This document shows positions 1-15,346 of a DNA stretch of 64,000 nt, one piece after another. The stretch's first letter is position 1. The number at the start of each line of letters is the position of its first letter. The DNA is from Glandiceps talaboti (Eukaryota > Hemichordata > Enteropneusta > Spengelidae). The position numbers and the translations under genes are program-made. Location of the stretch: positions 20,895,675 to 20,959,674 of the forward strand of contig NC_135560.1 in NCBI RefSeq assembly GCF_964340395.1, written 5' to 3'. Below the pieces are notes generated by a model that saw only the letters and a list, made by a program, of their open reading frames with translations, was not told where the DNA came from and searched no databases.

Positions 1-251
1 TAAAATCACTATCAATTTGACATTAGTGAAACCAATAGCCTGAAGTCTAAAACTGACTTCCATTGTAATGAACCCGTTGAATAACACGATCATCTGTTCT
101 GGACATGTAAATACTCCAGGCTGTAAACACCACAAATGGACAGCAGTATTTACGAGTATGTAGTATGTTACATGAGAGATGACGCAGAGACAAACAGACC
201 GAGAAAACGATATCAGTTACACAGTGAGAGGTTCGGGGCAGAGACCCCCAA

Positions 252-414
<163 letters not shown>

Positions 415-3400
415 TATCCGGTACTAAAGGGAAGGCTATACGCTTAACATCATTGATGTACAGCGCGAGAATTCGCAAACATTGATACCTTGTGCAAAAT
501 ATAGTTCGAATTAAAGATAATTACCGTACTATTCCATGACGTACCAAGGAACCTTGGCATGAATATGACAACCGTCGGTTTACGATTAATGCTAAGTATA
601 TTTCCACCAATCAAAATAAATAGTTTCAAAACAGTTTGCTCAATTACCTTTCCTGTTAGCTTATACTCATTCCGTACTATTTAACCTCGTCTGGTGTTGC
701 CACTATTTTATAACATACACGAGGGAGCTGAAGTGTAACGTTTTAGCGTTATTGTGAGAAACAAAATGCTGCACAGTCACTGGATGGAATTTCGATGCGC
801 TTTTGAATTACACAGTATTACCAAACTACACATATAAGAATAATGTCAGCATAGCGGTCACGCCAGTCATTCAAAACATGTATCAGTTGTAGTCTGAAGA
901 GCTTCGGGCAGAAACCATCCATCTCCATGTTCACTAGACTATTCCTTTACAAATAAGATAATGAGAGATACATGTAGTCATTCAAAATATACATTTTTTC
1001 AGTTCATGTCGTGATAGTGCAATTGAAATCGTATCACTCAAGCATATGCTTTGAAATCATAACATTATATCAAGATGAAAATTTGCATTCAGTACTTTTT
1101 GTCTCATGTCGGTTAGAGAATGTTACCAGAGTACTTTTAGAAAGTATTTATATCTATCTCATAACTTGGCAAATATTTCGGGTCATTTCAAGTAAAGAAA
1201 AGTATTTTAGATTTTGATCACCACCCACAAACAATCTTCATGTCATCTTAGACCCAACTGATTTTAATAACCGTGTCTCGACAGTCACTTGAACTTTCAA
1301 AAACGCTCATCACTCACGTCTCTTGCTAATAACTGATTCAACTTGTTCCAGTTAGAGCAATTACTTAAAAAATGCATACCTCTTGAACAATGACCCTAGG
1401 CCAAGTATCATTAAGATTAGGTTCAATAGCTATATCTAACCCTCAACTAAATCAAAAGGGAAACCTCCTGGTGAATCATACAATCTGTATTTCAAAATAA
1501 TTGTTATCTGTGGGGGCTAATAATGAACCAATATATACACTCTATATTAGTCATTGATATATACTTTGTCATACCACTATCACTTCCTCTCTTAAGAAAC
1601 TTTCATAGAGGGGATTTTATCCTCCCCGTATATTTTGTTTGCGATAAAGCATGATCAATTGAGAACATGGACAAAACGATGCTATTTCGCTCTCTTATCA
1701 ATTTCCTGTTATCAATTCTTTGGGGAATATATAAAAAGTTTCTTCTCAATCAAAAAAGCTTAGTCCCTAATCACGCACCTCTTCATGGACATTATCTGAA
1801 ATATCTGACATCCTTATTCCGTTCCCAATTACGAAAGAGGATGTCGCTAATAGACAGTCGCTATGGAATGTTAAACTGTAGACTATCGTTAACTGAAAGA
1901 GATAGCGGCGAGAATCGAAAATGTTACAACTTTACAACTGAGAATATTACCCCTTCAATAAAAGTCATTTATATTAGAAACGTTTAAAACTACAAACATC
2001 ATAAACGTCCCGAGAGCCTTGTGTTACATTTCATAAACCATTTAGAAGGTGCTCGGGTTACTTGTACTACGCGGCATCATCAATAACAATTTAAATAAAA
2101 TATGTCGGATCATAGAAACGTATATTTGAAGATGACAACGCCTTAGGTTGAATTGAATATAGTTTATTTTTAATTTTTGATATATTGTTGTAAGAAAAGA
2201 GTGATTATGTGTTTTGAAAAAGGAGATATACATGAAACATTGCAGAAACGCTTTATGTTCTTTAACAAGTGATTTTGAAAGAAATAGTACTACTGCCCTA
2301 TAGTGATCTTGCGATTTGCCATTCTTTGAATCTAGAGTACACTTGGGTCATACTGACTATACTGAAATATATAAAATAAATAAAATGAAAATGAAATAAA
2401 TATTATTAGAAAAATAAGATTTCAAGTAATTACATTAATATTTATAGAAATGGATTTATATATACTGTACACATGTTGACATTTGATAAACATGATTCGA
2501 AACTACCAAACCCTGCCGAATGCAACAACTGTTAATGCTATATAGAATTTCATTTTAGTCCCGTCTGTAAACTGGTATCTTGGTAACGTGATTCCTAATC
2601 AGCTTAACTTTAGTTAAGTTGGCAGCGTACTACTTTAACATGTACGACGGTCAGGCAATCAAGGTGGTCATTAAATATTCACCTTGCATATGTCTCGAAG
2701 GCAATTAGACACCTTTTCATGGCGTTTAGGTTTCCCTGCATGTTCAACAAAATCTTAGCCCATAACATCTTCATAATCAACACCTCAGCAATAAAAGTAT
2801 TCCCCTGTAAGGTAAGGTTATGAAAGCACATTAAATTTCTGATGGCCATTTTCCACATGATTTTTTTTGTAATTATTGTAATTTTGAACCGTGTTAATCT
2901 TTGTATACTCGTCATCACGCCATTGTCATTTCTTCCTGGCGAGTGTCCAGGTGTAGTAAGCAGAATATGTGTCCAGCAATTCAGAAGAAATCATTTTCTA
3001 ATGACAAAACAAATTTCCATCAAAGGCAATATAGTACTAACGCCTTTTTCTAATAAAGACTGCCATATAAACGGTTTGTAAATGTTCAACTAACAGTTTC
3101 CGTCGAAATCACCATGAGAAGTGTTTCCAGGTCACCCACTTTACTACCTTACATATCGGTGAATGCACAAAGAAAGAGCAGTCAACAATGTACTGTTTGC
3201 CGTCTGCATTTGATGACAGGCTTCGTCTGAATTCAAATATAGTAATCTGTCTAAAAACAATATTATGGAGACACAATAAATAATGGATTTCTTGAAAGAC
3301 TGGAGTAATTCGATTATTTCGGATGTAACTTTATGTCAAAAATGCCAACGATGATTATTCAGATATTAAAGTTATTGAAATGTTGTAAGTGTGTGAATGA

Positions 3401-5135
3401 AGACAAATAGTCTATCAAGAGCCCACTGTTTCAATTAAATATAAACATTACATGGACAATCCCATTCTACATTCAAACTTTAACCTATGTCAAGAGAAGA
3501 TGAATGGAATCATGCTGCATCATTGCAACTGGATTCGTTGTCATTGCATTAGTAACGTACTTTAACAATATAGAGTACGCCCAGTGAAAGTTTGGAATAC
3601 AGCTCTGTGAATGTGTATGCTTTGAATTATGGGAAGTACGATTTTCATTTTTATGTAGCGTGCTGCATTAAATAGGCTAAATAGGAAGATTAATGAATGA
3701 TCAATGGTCACATAGTTATTTAACCGACAAACAGGATGTATTCGTAAAATATGTATATGCCGTTTAGTAAGCAATATATATGACTTTGGAAAAAGTAAAT
3801 CATGATTAGCCAATTTGCATATCTCTGGCTAGGATTTTGTGACATGCGCAGTACGTGTAGTTGTCTTTAGAATGCGATGAGTATTCTGCTGGTTCATCTA
3901 TTTGTCTAGTAGGCGTCGATGTTATCAGGTATTGTCCCACGTTATTGGAGGTTTCAGGTTTAGTCACGCTGACGTTGTTAAAAGGCATTCCTAGAAGAAA
4001 TATTCTTTGATAGAGTTAATTGTCAAGTTGCTGTTATTTAGCTACCAGACTCACTCAAGTTATTCGGATCTACAAGTAGACAGAAAACCTCGTCTTTGTA
4101 ACTAAAGGTTGGTCGAGTTTCTTCTATGTTTGTAATGCATCGTTGTCGTCACGAACTCATAAGGAATGAATCTTCCAGTAACTTTAATACTATCTCAATG
4201 ATGTCTAGCTTCTCTACGTACAAAGCAAATGTACTGAACTGTATCAAACATCACACTGATAAGTCTATTTGCTTGGCATTATTTTTAAGATGTGGATTTA
4301 AATTGGGAATCGCAAATTTAAAATATAATCGAATTTCGATAACACAAGAACAATCGGGTAAAGACTATAATATCAAAATTTTAAATTATTTCATTCCATT
4401 TTTTTTAAAAATTGGTATGTATTTTGTACGAGTAGGGCAATTCAGATGTAGAAGACAAGAACACCACTTGCTTTACTAATGGAAGTTGTTAATGATCATC
4501 CATCGTTATGGTACTGTAACATACACTCCATAAGCATTACAACTGTGCTCATGTTTCTAATTTTAGTGTATGTTATCCAATCTAGCTTTACATACTCATT
4601 ATCAATGTAGCTTTGCATACTCATTATCACTGGTGAAAAACCAAGCAGAAGTTGTTTCATGCATGAATTAAACCGAAATGTCACTTAATGACCCTTTCCC
4701 ATCCAAACGGTTTATCTTTATCGCAAGAAATGTTTTGGACAATTTTCTTTTCAGATCGAAGCTGTTTATCATAAGCTTTTCTTTCCCTCGAGAAATACTT
4801 CAGCATATGCGTAGATACTGTTGCCCTTTCATACTACAGTGAGTGTGTGCATTCCGTCACTCTTACACTCAAGATTGTTTAAATGATAAAGAATTATATA
4901 TTCGCATTAACATAGAAATGTTATTCGTTTGCCTATGAAGTTTGATATGAATAATTGTATGAAAAAGTATTATTTCGTGTTTTGAGTATTTGATAAGGAC
5001 ATGCAGGTGGTTATGAATAGTGTTGATAAATTGCATTATGGTGAAATACCGTGTAAACTACAAGTTCCACTAATGATTTACAAAAGTATGTAATGTCAGT
5101 GTATCACTAGACATGAGAACTACTTATACTACTTG

Positions 5136-5198
5136 TAACAAACAAACAAAAACAACAAACAAACAAACAAACAAACAAACAAACAAACAAACAAACAC
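5136..5198. repeat. (AAAC)n microsatellite
   Basis: A run of AAAC/CAAA units with one early interruption. Confidence 0.95.
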
Positions 5199-5530
5199 AA
5201 TTAGTAGTAAACAGACGTTTAATGGAGTGTTACAAGGGGATATTTTCCATTAATGTTTTATTTTTCTCATAGAAGTCTAATAGACTTGATTCAAAAGAAT
5301 AAGGATGTAATAAGCTGTTACTCAGAGTTTCACGCTTCGAGCGATCTTCAGACCACTAAATTGGGATTGTCAAAATCGGTACATATACTTAATGTCTGTA
5401 TGTATATATTGCGTAACAAGATGGTCGGACTAAACTATTCCTTACGGGGGTTCACTTCTTTAGTTGGCGAGCGAGTATTTGCCTTTATGGCGACATTTCG
5501 AGACCAGTTCGGATTTTTTATTCAGTAATA

Positions 5531-5647
<117 letters not shown>

Positions 5648-6163
5648 TTAGTAAAATTTAATGAAATACATAGAGTTACATAGAGTTCATAGTCACTTAG
5701 TCCTCACCAATCGCTAGACATGTTCGTCGTGTTTCTTGAGGTTAACCAGATAAATCAACACTGCCAGTCTACATTGCCTTTTAAAGAGGCAATCAGTCGC
5801 CTACAAAAAGCATAGGTTTGTCAACATAATCAGCTACGTGATGACGTAATTACCTTCAACATAGCATTTAACTTACACAAGGGTTGTTTATTGATTGAAA
5901 CTTTCAACTTAAAGAGCAGAAAGTTTGGTTTAATCTTGGTATCATCACAATGCTCACATACGCATATTATTTATAACTAAGTTTGCTTCAACGATAGCAA
6001 TAATCTTTGACTATTGATAGAAATACATGTAATCAGTGGTCAGCAGTAGACATGTAGTTGTGAAGTACTTGGCGATGTTTTTTCACATGCTACGGGCATT
6101 GGCAGATGCCAAAGAGTTACAGACATGGCGCGTTTGTAAAAAGATCGTTCGGCCGTCCTTCGT

Positions 6164-6893
6164 CACAAAATTTGGGTGACGGATCAACTCGTCCCAATTT
6201 CAACTCGTCCCATTTCAACTCGTCCCACTAAACTCGTCCAATTTTCAACTCGCCCCAATTTCAACTCGCCCCATTTTCAACTCGCCCTAACTCTTTACAA
6301 TATAATTTACCTGTGCATATATGAAATCGAACCTAGTAGTACTCAGTTTTAGGGTCTGTGGTATCTTGTATTCCACTAATGAAGTAACACTTGCGCTGTA
6401 AACACATACTACAATACTTAGTTGCGTTAACTAGGGAGAGGAGACAAGTTTCCAAAACTCGCGGAAGTCGTAAGCGTGTCAGTCACTAATATTCTCCCTG
6501 GTTTATCATTATTATTTCTTATTTGGGTTGTAAACATTAAGTCCTAATGTGAAAAATGATACTCCATGACTGAGGAAAGTTGTTGTGCTAGTAAGTTCTA
6601 GATCTAGCAAACACTTAGCCAAAACCCACACCACTTTCTGCTACCAAATGTTACATTTGCTACGCTTCAACTGGTCACGTAGGTAAAATCATGTACATTT
6701 TTTCGGTACCCGTACTTCGAGTCCATGTATCGTTTAGATTTATAAACGTTTCCTAGTGTTGTTGGGGCGAGTTGAAAATGGGACGAGTTAAAAATGGGGC
6801 GAGTTGAAAATGGGGCGAGTTGAAATTGGGGTGAGTTGTAATGGGACGAGTTGAAATTGGGACGAAGTGAATCGCAATCCAAAATTTGTGTCT
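6164..6893. mobile_element. Foldback-like element with tandem-repeat inverted arms
   Basis: Two arms in opposite orientation flank about 470 bp of unique AT-rich DNA. The left arm (about 6184-6290) is roughly seven 15-16 bp units of the form CAACTCGYCCCAATTT. The right arm (about 6763-6868) is the same unit reverse-complemented (GGGRCGAGTTGAAAAT). Outside the minisatellites the inverted symmetry continues with CACAAAATTTGG on the left and CCAAAATTTGTG on the right, which I take as the element ends. No transposase is seen inside. The design recalls Drosophila FB foldback elements, whose inverted repeats are built from short tandem units. Relationship to FB is not claimed, only the architecture. 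Confidence 0.7.
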
Positions 6894-9800
6894 TTTCTAG
6901 TAGCATGTACCATATTCATGTCAATTCATTCAAAACGTCATTTATACTGACTAGGTCTACAGGTACATCTATACAAACAGCCATAAAGAGGGTATATTTT
7001 TCTTTTATAGTTTCTTAATTCTACTCGTTTCTGCACTTGTGGAGGTTTTAGTCAATCAAATTTACAAAGATGAAATATCATACTTGTACATTGATTTTCG
7101 CTAAAATCATTATTAGACATTTGAGCTGATTGCACAACATCTACATCCATCGGGTAAAAACGAAACATGAATGGAAATAACAACCATGAGACGTAATCGA
7201 TGCAACAAGTCGAACAAGCTGATGAAATTCAATTCATAGACAGGCAGATCCGATTATATCCAGGCATACAACAGACTTTGCATAATACATGTTACAGATT
7301 GAATTGTGAATCTGATTGGTTTCCAAGGGTACGTACAGTGCAAAACTATCAAACATAATTCTTTTAATGGCCTATTTAGATATCAAATGAACAAAATGGT
7401 ACGTGAGGTACTAGTTATAGATAAGATACAAAAAGACGGCAAACAAAGCTATAATAAAATATTCTTAATTTATGGTGATTTTACCCGAATAATTAAAGGA
7501 AGTGTTTGTCACAAATGATATCAATTAGAGATTTATTGTTATGTACACTCACATACGAGATGAATTTCAAGAACATTCATTACTGCCAAAACTATCCCAG
7601 TATATTGTATATTGCTATATTAACGCAATTGGTTTACAGTGACATAGCTCAAGAATAATTCCGCTAATGTGGCTCCTCATATGTTACCTAGATACCGATA
7701 TACTTTAGACCCTGCCGTTAATGTCTAGGTTATTTGCGACTACACGTCCCCACCAAGATATGTTTAACTTTCCATAACGTTGTCCTGTATACAAACGCAA
7801 TTGGAGAGTGTCGCTTTCAAGTCAATAATTTTAATCTCACTCGAATTGCTCCATACATAACAAGAAAATAATTCGGCAAGTTACTATGGTATCCACAACT
7901 GTTACATGTACTTCTGTCACAAGAACCAGTCTCGATAGACTTAGAGAAGTTATCATGCTGTTCACAAGACGAATATTCAGCACCTTGAAATGCATTTACT
8001 ACCATTTCATTCGTAACACAGCGCCTTCATGCATAGATACCATGTTCGTTGTTTTGCCTAATCTAATACCCGAACAATTCAATGACTTCACCAGTTACAA
8101 TCAGATTTGATACAAGTAATAAATTGCTTTTGCCCTGGTTTTGAAATGTTATGTATATTACGGTGTTGGATACGCCAGTCAAACAATGGTCAGGGTGCTT
8201 GTCTGGAATACTAATATGTAACTGAAGCCACAGGCGTCCGTGAAACATTATTAAGACATCCTCATCTAAAAATGTACTCCTGAAATTTGAGTTTGCACAT
8301 TTCAATAGCAGGTAAACCTATTAATTGCAAACTGAAGCGTAAATGCAAATATCATATGACTGCGTCATATGCTGTATCTCTGGCAGGCAGTAGCTATCAT
8401 ACTATTCTAGGTTGTTGTTTTTTCATTGCGATTATATCAATAAAGATACGGATGTATGGATGGAAACGAGGATGTGTGTTTTTATGGCATTAGTCAGCTT
8501 CTAGAGATTTTACCAAGGGGAAACTGACTGCCAACAGCAGCTTGAATATCTGAAAACATACTGAAGCACGCACTGTTTACGGTCTATATCAACTTACGTC
8601 AGTAACATATTATTTTGTTCACAAATCGTGTAGCGCTCGGGGCAGCATGCTCGCTACAAATCAAGATCTGATTGGACTTGTGCTATAATCAATTACGGAA
8701 GCAATTTCTGTATTACCTACTAATTATGATATATCTATCTATATATATATGGTGTAAGGCTTATTTTACACAATTCAAGATAAGGTCTCATAAATTACAA
8801 ATTTGAAAAACATGGATGATTTGGGTCAATTTTAGATAAAAATAAAAATGATATATTTTATAGACCTCCGGCAATCTGTATCTTATAGGATGGCACATAA
8901 GCCACAACATTCTTAATTGGGAGCACATAACTCATATATTACATCTCTGGTATCGGTTAAAGCTGATAGTAATATGGTCACAACAAGCATACAAATATTC
9001 TTTGATGCAGTTGCCTCTGGTTTACCCGCTTTCGTGATTAATTGCCAGCGACATTGTTATGTTTTTGTCAGTATCGCGCTCCTAATGCATTTAAAGGTGT
9101 TAATAATAATGTGTGGGATGCACTTAAAATAGACTGTACTTTCATAATTGATAGACGAACATAAAATACAATTGAAGCACGAATGTGTTCTCTATTGCTC
9201 TCCTGCTGTACCAGGGAACTCTAAGATGCAAGTAATATGGTATTTACTAGATATTTGATTACAGCAATATTTCTATCTATACTTACACAGTCAAATTCGT
9301 ACTTGTTATGCTTAGCCTGATTCTGTGATTGTAATCTAGAACGAATAGAGAAGTTGATATTGATTCCGTAAATGATAACAATACAAGCGTTACACCCTAC
9401 ACACACAAGCCAGGTTGAACGCGTAAAAGCAAAAACTAAGTTTTCATGCCCTGGTAGTTCTACGTCATGACAACTCGCGTCTACGTCATAGGTTTTTGCT
9501 ATTCTCGAAATATGAGTGGGAACTCTCCAAATCGCCATCATTTTTCCCAATTTTTAAAAGTAACTTTTTATACTTGAAAATGTACATTCTTCCACAATAT
9601 ATGTCTTCATCAAGGCGGAAAATACGCACGAGATAATGGTTTTGTTTTTACTCGTAGTGACAATCCCCCTTAGGTCACTAGTATTTCTCTTGAAAGAAAA
9701 ATATTTGGGATTATATTTAATTAAAATAATAACGGGGGACTCCCTGGTAAGATTGTTCAGCCGGCCATTACCTAACTGGTTGAATAATAGAACGATTAGC

Positions 9801-10164
9801 AAAAAATGGTAGCCAATATATGAAATTGTTCATCTTTTTGGATGATTTATGTGTTTAAACTTATGGAAAGCTAACTATCGAAGTATCCATCAAGATGATC
9901 ATGTAATATTTTTTAATAGATTGAAATATTGAAAGTGACGTAAGCTGTTTTACCCGGATCATATTAACCTCAAACCTATCTTCTCAGTTGAATATAAATC
10001 GTGTCATCGAATGGTTTATGTTTTATGCCGGATTATCAGGTTTGAGTGTAGCCATTACAAGAGCTTACTTCAGTAAGTAAAATATCACAGGCACATTATA
10101 TGCGGCCACAACTAACCCCAACCCTCCCATGAAAACAAACTGTTTTGAAAAATGAAAGCCAGAA

Positions 10165-10179
10165 ATGATGATGATGATG

Positions 10180-10232
<53 letters not shown>
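10165..10232. repeat. (ATG)n-(ATA)n trinucleotide microsatellite
   Basis: Five or so ATG units pass into an uninterrupted AAT/ATA run. Confidence 0.96.
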
Positions 10233-12323
10233 TTCTACAACTAAAACCCTATATTCCGGGTTATGCACCTTTAAGTTATAGGGAACCATTCCATACAAAG
10301 TGAAAACGTCAAACAATGAATTAATGGTCTTCTACTTCTATTTTTAACTAGCAACTTCCAGTCCCAATTATACAGCTGGGTTAACTGGGACACACAATCA
10401 TGGTTCAAACCCTGCCCGAGGACATTCGCTATTTTAAAACAAAGGGCAGCGGCGATGCTCGGAATGGCAACATGCATACCCTTGCCTGCCAACCTAAGCA
10501 TTCAACCATCACGTCTCCACTCTTACGCTATAGCGAAGACATTTGTTTGAAAAATGTCACACTTCCATACAATAGGAAATGATATACGACGTGCATGAAC
10601 AGATCATATTGATTCTACCTGATAAGTTATTCTATCGTTGTGCGCAATAATTATAACTGAACCATAAAAACAAATGACCAACTACCTTCAAGTCTGTACA
10701 TATTTCCAGTCTGCAACAAACAGATATAGTTCACACTAAAATGAATAAATCCCCCCTGGAATCATAATGCAATTAATAATACTTTTACAACTCGTACGAG
10801 ATTCAAAAACATTAAGTTAGTTATCAATGAATAATACTCATTAAAGTGGATTACATTATATAGCTGCATGGAACTTTCCAGTGACGTTCACATTTAAGTA
10901 GTTTATAAAGGGCGCAGAATATAGTGTGCAAGAATGAACCATTGAACTATTTCAGATAACTGTCGTATCCAAATTACATATGTGAAATATCTAGATGACA
11001 TGCGTAAGCGGTCTAGAATACAATAGTGTACACAACATAAACGATTGCATTTAATGTGGAATTATATGTATAAGTGTGCGAATACAACTCAATTCTGAGA
11101 ATGCTACAGCCTTACATGAGTGCCTTTAATAAGCCATGCAGATATCGTTGCCTGTGATATCGGCTAAAGTCACGATTTGAGCATTCTTGCTTCTAGGTTT
11201 TACTGCGTAAGAAATTCAACCCAAGTCACGAGAGAATGTTGAGCCACATAACCTCAGATATTTTATCGTTTTCCAGCCTTAATATTTAAATAGAGCTATT
11301 ATTTCATTTTAAGGCAAATCCGCTCTAAATCCTTAAATTCCCAAGCCATGTATATGCGTAAGCTTATTTTAAAAACGTTGGGGGAGGGCGCCTTAATACT
11401 TGTATTGTGACTACAGATGGACAGTTGAAGATACCGGTCTCCTACATTTGCATGCATGAAAATCACAATATGCACAAAGTAACCATTCATTTAGGTTATG
11501 GAAATTGTAATCAAAACAGGAGTAATTACAAAATTAATGCATTATGTTTAGATATAAGCTCATTTACAAGACCTCTTTAGTCTTGATTATGGCAATAATT
11601 TATTATCAGCTTCAAGAGTATTATCATGATATTTGACGAGTCAGACAAAATGGAGACAAGTACATTAATAAAAGACACATTCTATGTCCCCACTTGGCTA
11701 TTTAAAGGTTATTTCACGAGTCATTCCTGAAGTATACAGACTAAGATTATATTGCCCTCAAAATAGCTATTGACACTCATTTGCCTTATTCACACAATGA
11801 CGTGCACAATCATGGTGTTATATAAAACAGACAGTTTTGGGCCACTAGAGATGAAGCCTTGCCTGATGTTAAAATGACAATAAACGCAGCAAGGTTGATA
11901 TTGATTATGTGGAAGATCTTCATTTCACTGGAGGTCTAAATAAGCAAAACGTATAGATCACGTAAGAATTGTGAGTTGTGTGTTAACTTGGGCGATGCAC
12001 AAATAATCTCGCGATATTCCTATGCTTTGTCAAATATACTCCACCTTAGAATTTAGTAGACACATTGATGACAAATTGTATATCCTCATAACCTTTCTCA
12101 ATATGAAGTAGTATTTTCAAGAAAATCTTAATTATTACATTTCTAAGGAAATTATTGTACTGTATACTCTTATGATCAACATTAACCATTTGAAACTAAG
12201 AAACTAAGTTACCCTGATACAAATATTACGATGTCGGGTAAATTATAAGGCAGGTACTTTGTATGCACGTACTTATCTTTCCCCTGTCCGCCTACACACC
12301 TGTCTGTGCTTACCCCTGAGCGA

Positions 12324-12326
<3 letters not shown>

Positions 12327-12354
<28 letters not shown>
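12327..12354. repeat. (GT)n microsatellite
   Basis: A short alternating GT run of about 28 bp. Confidence 0.93.
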
Positions 12355-12927
12355 TGTCAGTCCGTCAGTCCTCTGTCTGTCTATCCAAGAGCATGCTTAA
12401 TTGGATTAAGTTGTCAAAGTGAGACTTCAATCAACTGAGGAAGTGTAGTTCACAAGAGTTTAATATTTGATTGCTCGATGAATAAAGTGAAGAATATTAA
12501 GAAAGTTGTATGATCTAGCAAATTAATAATTCATGCAATAAGCTTATCGTTGGATCGAGGATAAAACTGACCTGAGGTCATATCACATGTGCCCTCTCAA
12601 TTTCATTGAGGTATAAATAATTCTTACTGTTTCTAAACTAAACCAGGAATCAGATTTATGAACTATTAACTGAAACCACAGCTGTGAACTCTTGGCTAGT
12701 TCTCTCTTCTTCTATTATCTAGCTTTCGTTTTGAGATTGTGCAGTTTGAACTTAAGGTGGAGGCAATATATAGAGTATGTACTCGATACATAGATAACGG
12801 TCTTCTTCTATGTAAACAATATAAAATAAAACCAGCAAACACGTAAAAATGCAATATAAAATCAGCAACAGGCTTTAATAATATCTTCATGACCGTTCCT
12901 ATCGACCCTGACCGAACCTCAGCCATA

Positions 12928-13058
<131 letters not shown>

Positions 13059-15043
13059 TTAATATTTCAAAATGTATGCGTACACTAAATTACAAATTAC
13101 ATTAAATGGAATAATTAACACTTCTTTACAAACGATAGTGTCATCTAAGATCGTGTACATCAAGTATACTCTCAGCTAGGCGAATTGGTTATACTGCTCC
13201 ATCTAAGCACTTGATTTGGAATATGTATGGAAGACACAAATTAAGGTTGTCTAGAGGACTAAAATTGTACAAATAGTACGACCTGCAGTTGCATATGTTA
13301 TATTTACATTATAAAACAAACAAAAAACACATAAAAGACTACTCAGTTAAAGTTGTAATTTTATAGAGAAAATAAACACTGACAGTTAAATGTCAACAGT
13401 TTGCTCTTCATGTGTCGAAAGAAGCCTTAGGGGAACACCCACATTCCTGCAATTGTAATATTATTACAACATAGCTGAAAGGGACAACAGGAGTACTTTG
13501 ACAGGTGGCTAGAGGACATTTCAGTCATTAAAGAAAGTGTCATGTTGTCACCATGACAATATGTTGGGTCACCGATTTGGTGGTTTGATCATCTACTAAT
13601 CCATGATATGTAATATGTCTTGGTAGGATTCTTTTCACTGTTGTTCTTTCATATAACAATCGCACAATAGATATGCATTCTGGGAAATTCAATGTATAAA
13701 CGGGTACATTGTTGCTTTCGTTTTAAGGTAGTTGAAGAAGATTTAGACATAAGGTATAACTGATAACGAGAAATGATGGTATAGTTTAGATTTATTTAAG
13801 AAAGAGATGTAGTACAGCGAATGGAACTGGCGACAAGAAAGACTGACCACATTAACATATTACTTGTTAGGTGTTGAAGTGTATAACAGGTTTATAGTAT
13901 CATAATCATAGGCGTTTTACAATCATTAGATTTATATACCCTAAAGGAAATTTGCGATAACAAAATAAAAAGTCTTTCTACGGACTTATGGCTACACCAC
14001 ACACATTTAGCGATAGAATCTAGTCGGGTATGAGCTTGCCTCTAGCTGTATGCTTGTAACAGGATTCTGACCTCGTAAATACGTGTGTTACAGATATAAA
14101 TCCAGCCCAACTAGTTTACTTTCTTATGCATATAGCCCTAGGAGAGACTTGTTTTAATAAGATTAGAACAGCAGTCTTATGTGGCTTTCGGGCAAGATCA
14201 GGAGATTTGAAACATTGAAGGATTAGTGTTAATCCATTATGTTCCGAAACAATATCTCCGAGTTCTAAATGTTGAATAGATGAACAGAATGGAATTGCTC
14301 TGATTACCACCGTCATTTTGTAGGAAGGATAAAACGTAAAATAGGATATTGATGTGAGAGCTGATCGGCTAAATTTCTTCTACCTTTGTCATCCTCAACA
14401 ATGTAGAGCTACCGCGTTTTGTATTTGTATTACTAGTGGCAATTATTTCTGAAGGTCAGCTTTGCAAACTGACGTCACGTCGATAACATGAATGCGTCGA
14501 TGCTGATATGTCTCGTGTTTATTCAACTTTCTATTTACTCTACAAAGAAGTTTCACTTTCTCTTCATAGTGATTATCTATCTCGTATGTCAACTGTCTTG
14601 AGAGACATGGAAAGTGTAATTATGCGGAAAATAGATGAGCGAACGACCAATTTAGCTTGTCCATCATAAAGAAAATATCATTCCCAAAAAGTAAAGTCGC
14701 CACAAAAGTCATTGCAGAATTCATTTTCTGCATCGATGCACATATCAACCCCTTACTATTATCGTAGACAGTTAATACGGTCCGTGCTTTCTTTCTATTA
14801 GTACGGATATCAACATTATTTCAACGCTGTTGGCTTGATTAAATTGTAATGTTAACATGGTTGCATATGCCAACACAATAATTCCATCGAATATTCAGTG
14901 TATAACAGGAACGTATTGCCAATCTTGCCGTATCTTGGACACTGTCACTGACTATATTTAAACGCGGAATTGAAGTGCTCTATACGCTTGTATTTTTTTT
15001 ACGGGTGCTTGGTATTATACGCCTAAGTCTAAGGAGTGATATT

Positions 15044-15044
<1 letters not shown>

Positions 15045-15103
<59 letters not shown>

Positions 15104-15105
15104 GC

Positions 15106-15181
<76 letters not shown>

Positions 15182-15346
15182 CATACACGCATACATACAT
15201 ACATACATACATACATACATACATACATACATACATACATACATGCATACTTGCATACACGCATACACACATACATACATACATGCATACATGCATACAT
15301 GCATACATACATACATACATACATACATACATACATACATACATAC
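15045..15346. repeat. Compound (CA)n-(TA)n-(CATA)n microsatellite
   Basis: Three adjoining arrays: CA to about 15099, TA at about 15109-15176, then CATA with scattered GCATA variants to about 15346. Several overlapping open frames on both strands are repeat artefacts. Confidence 0.97.

Noticed and set aside
9221-9550. 109-codon reverse-strand open frame
   Set aside because: No similarity recognised and no neighbouring exons; length is possible by chance in 64 kb.
10395-10425. tRNA B-box-like GGTTCAAACCC
   Set aside because: No A box, acceptor stem or cloverleaf could be built upstream.
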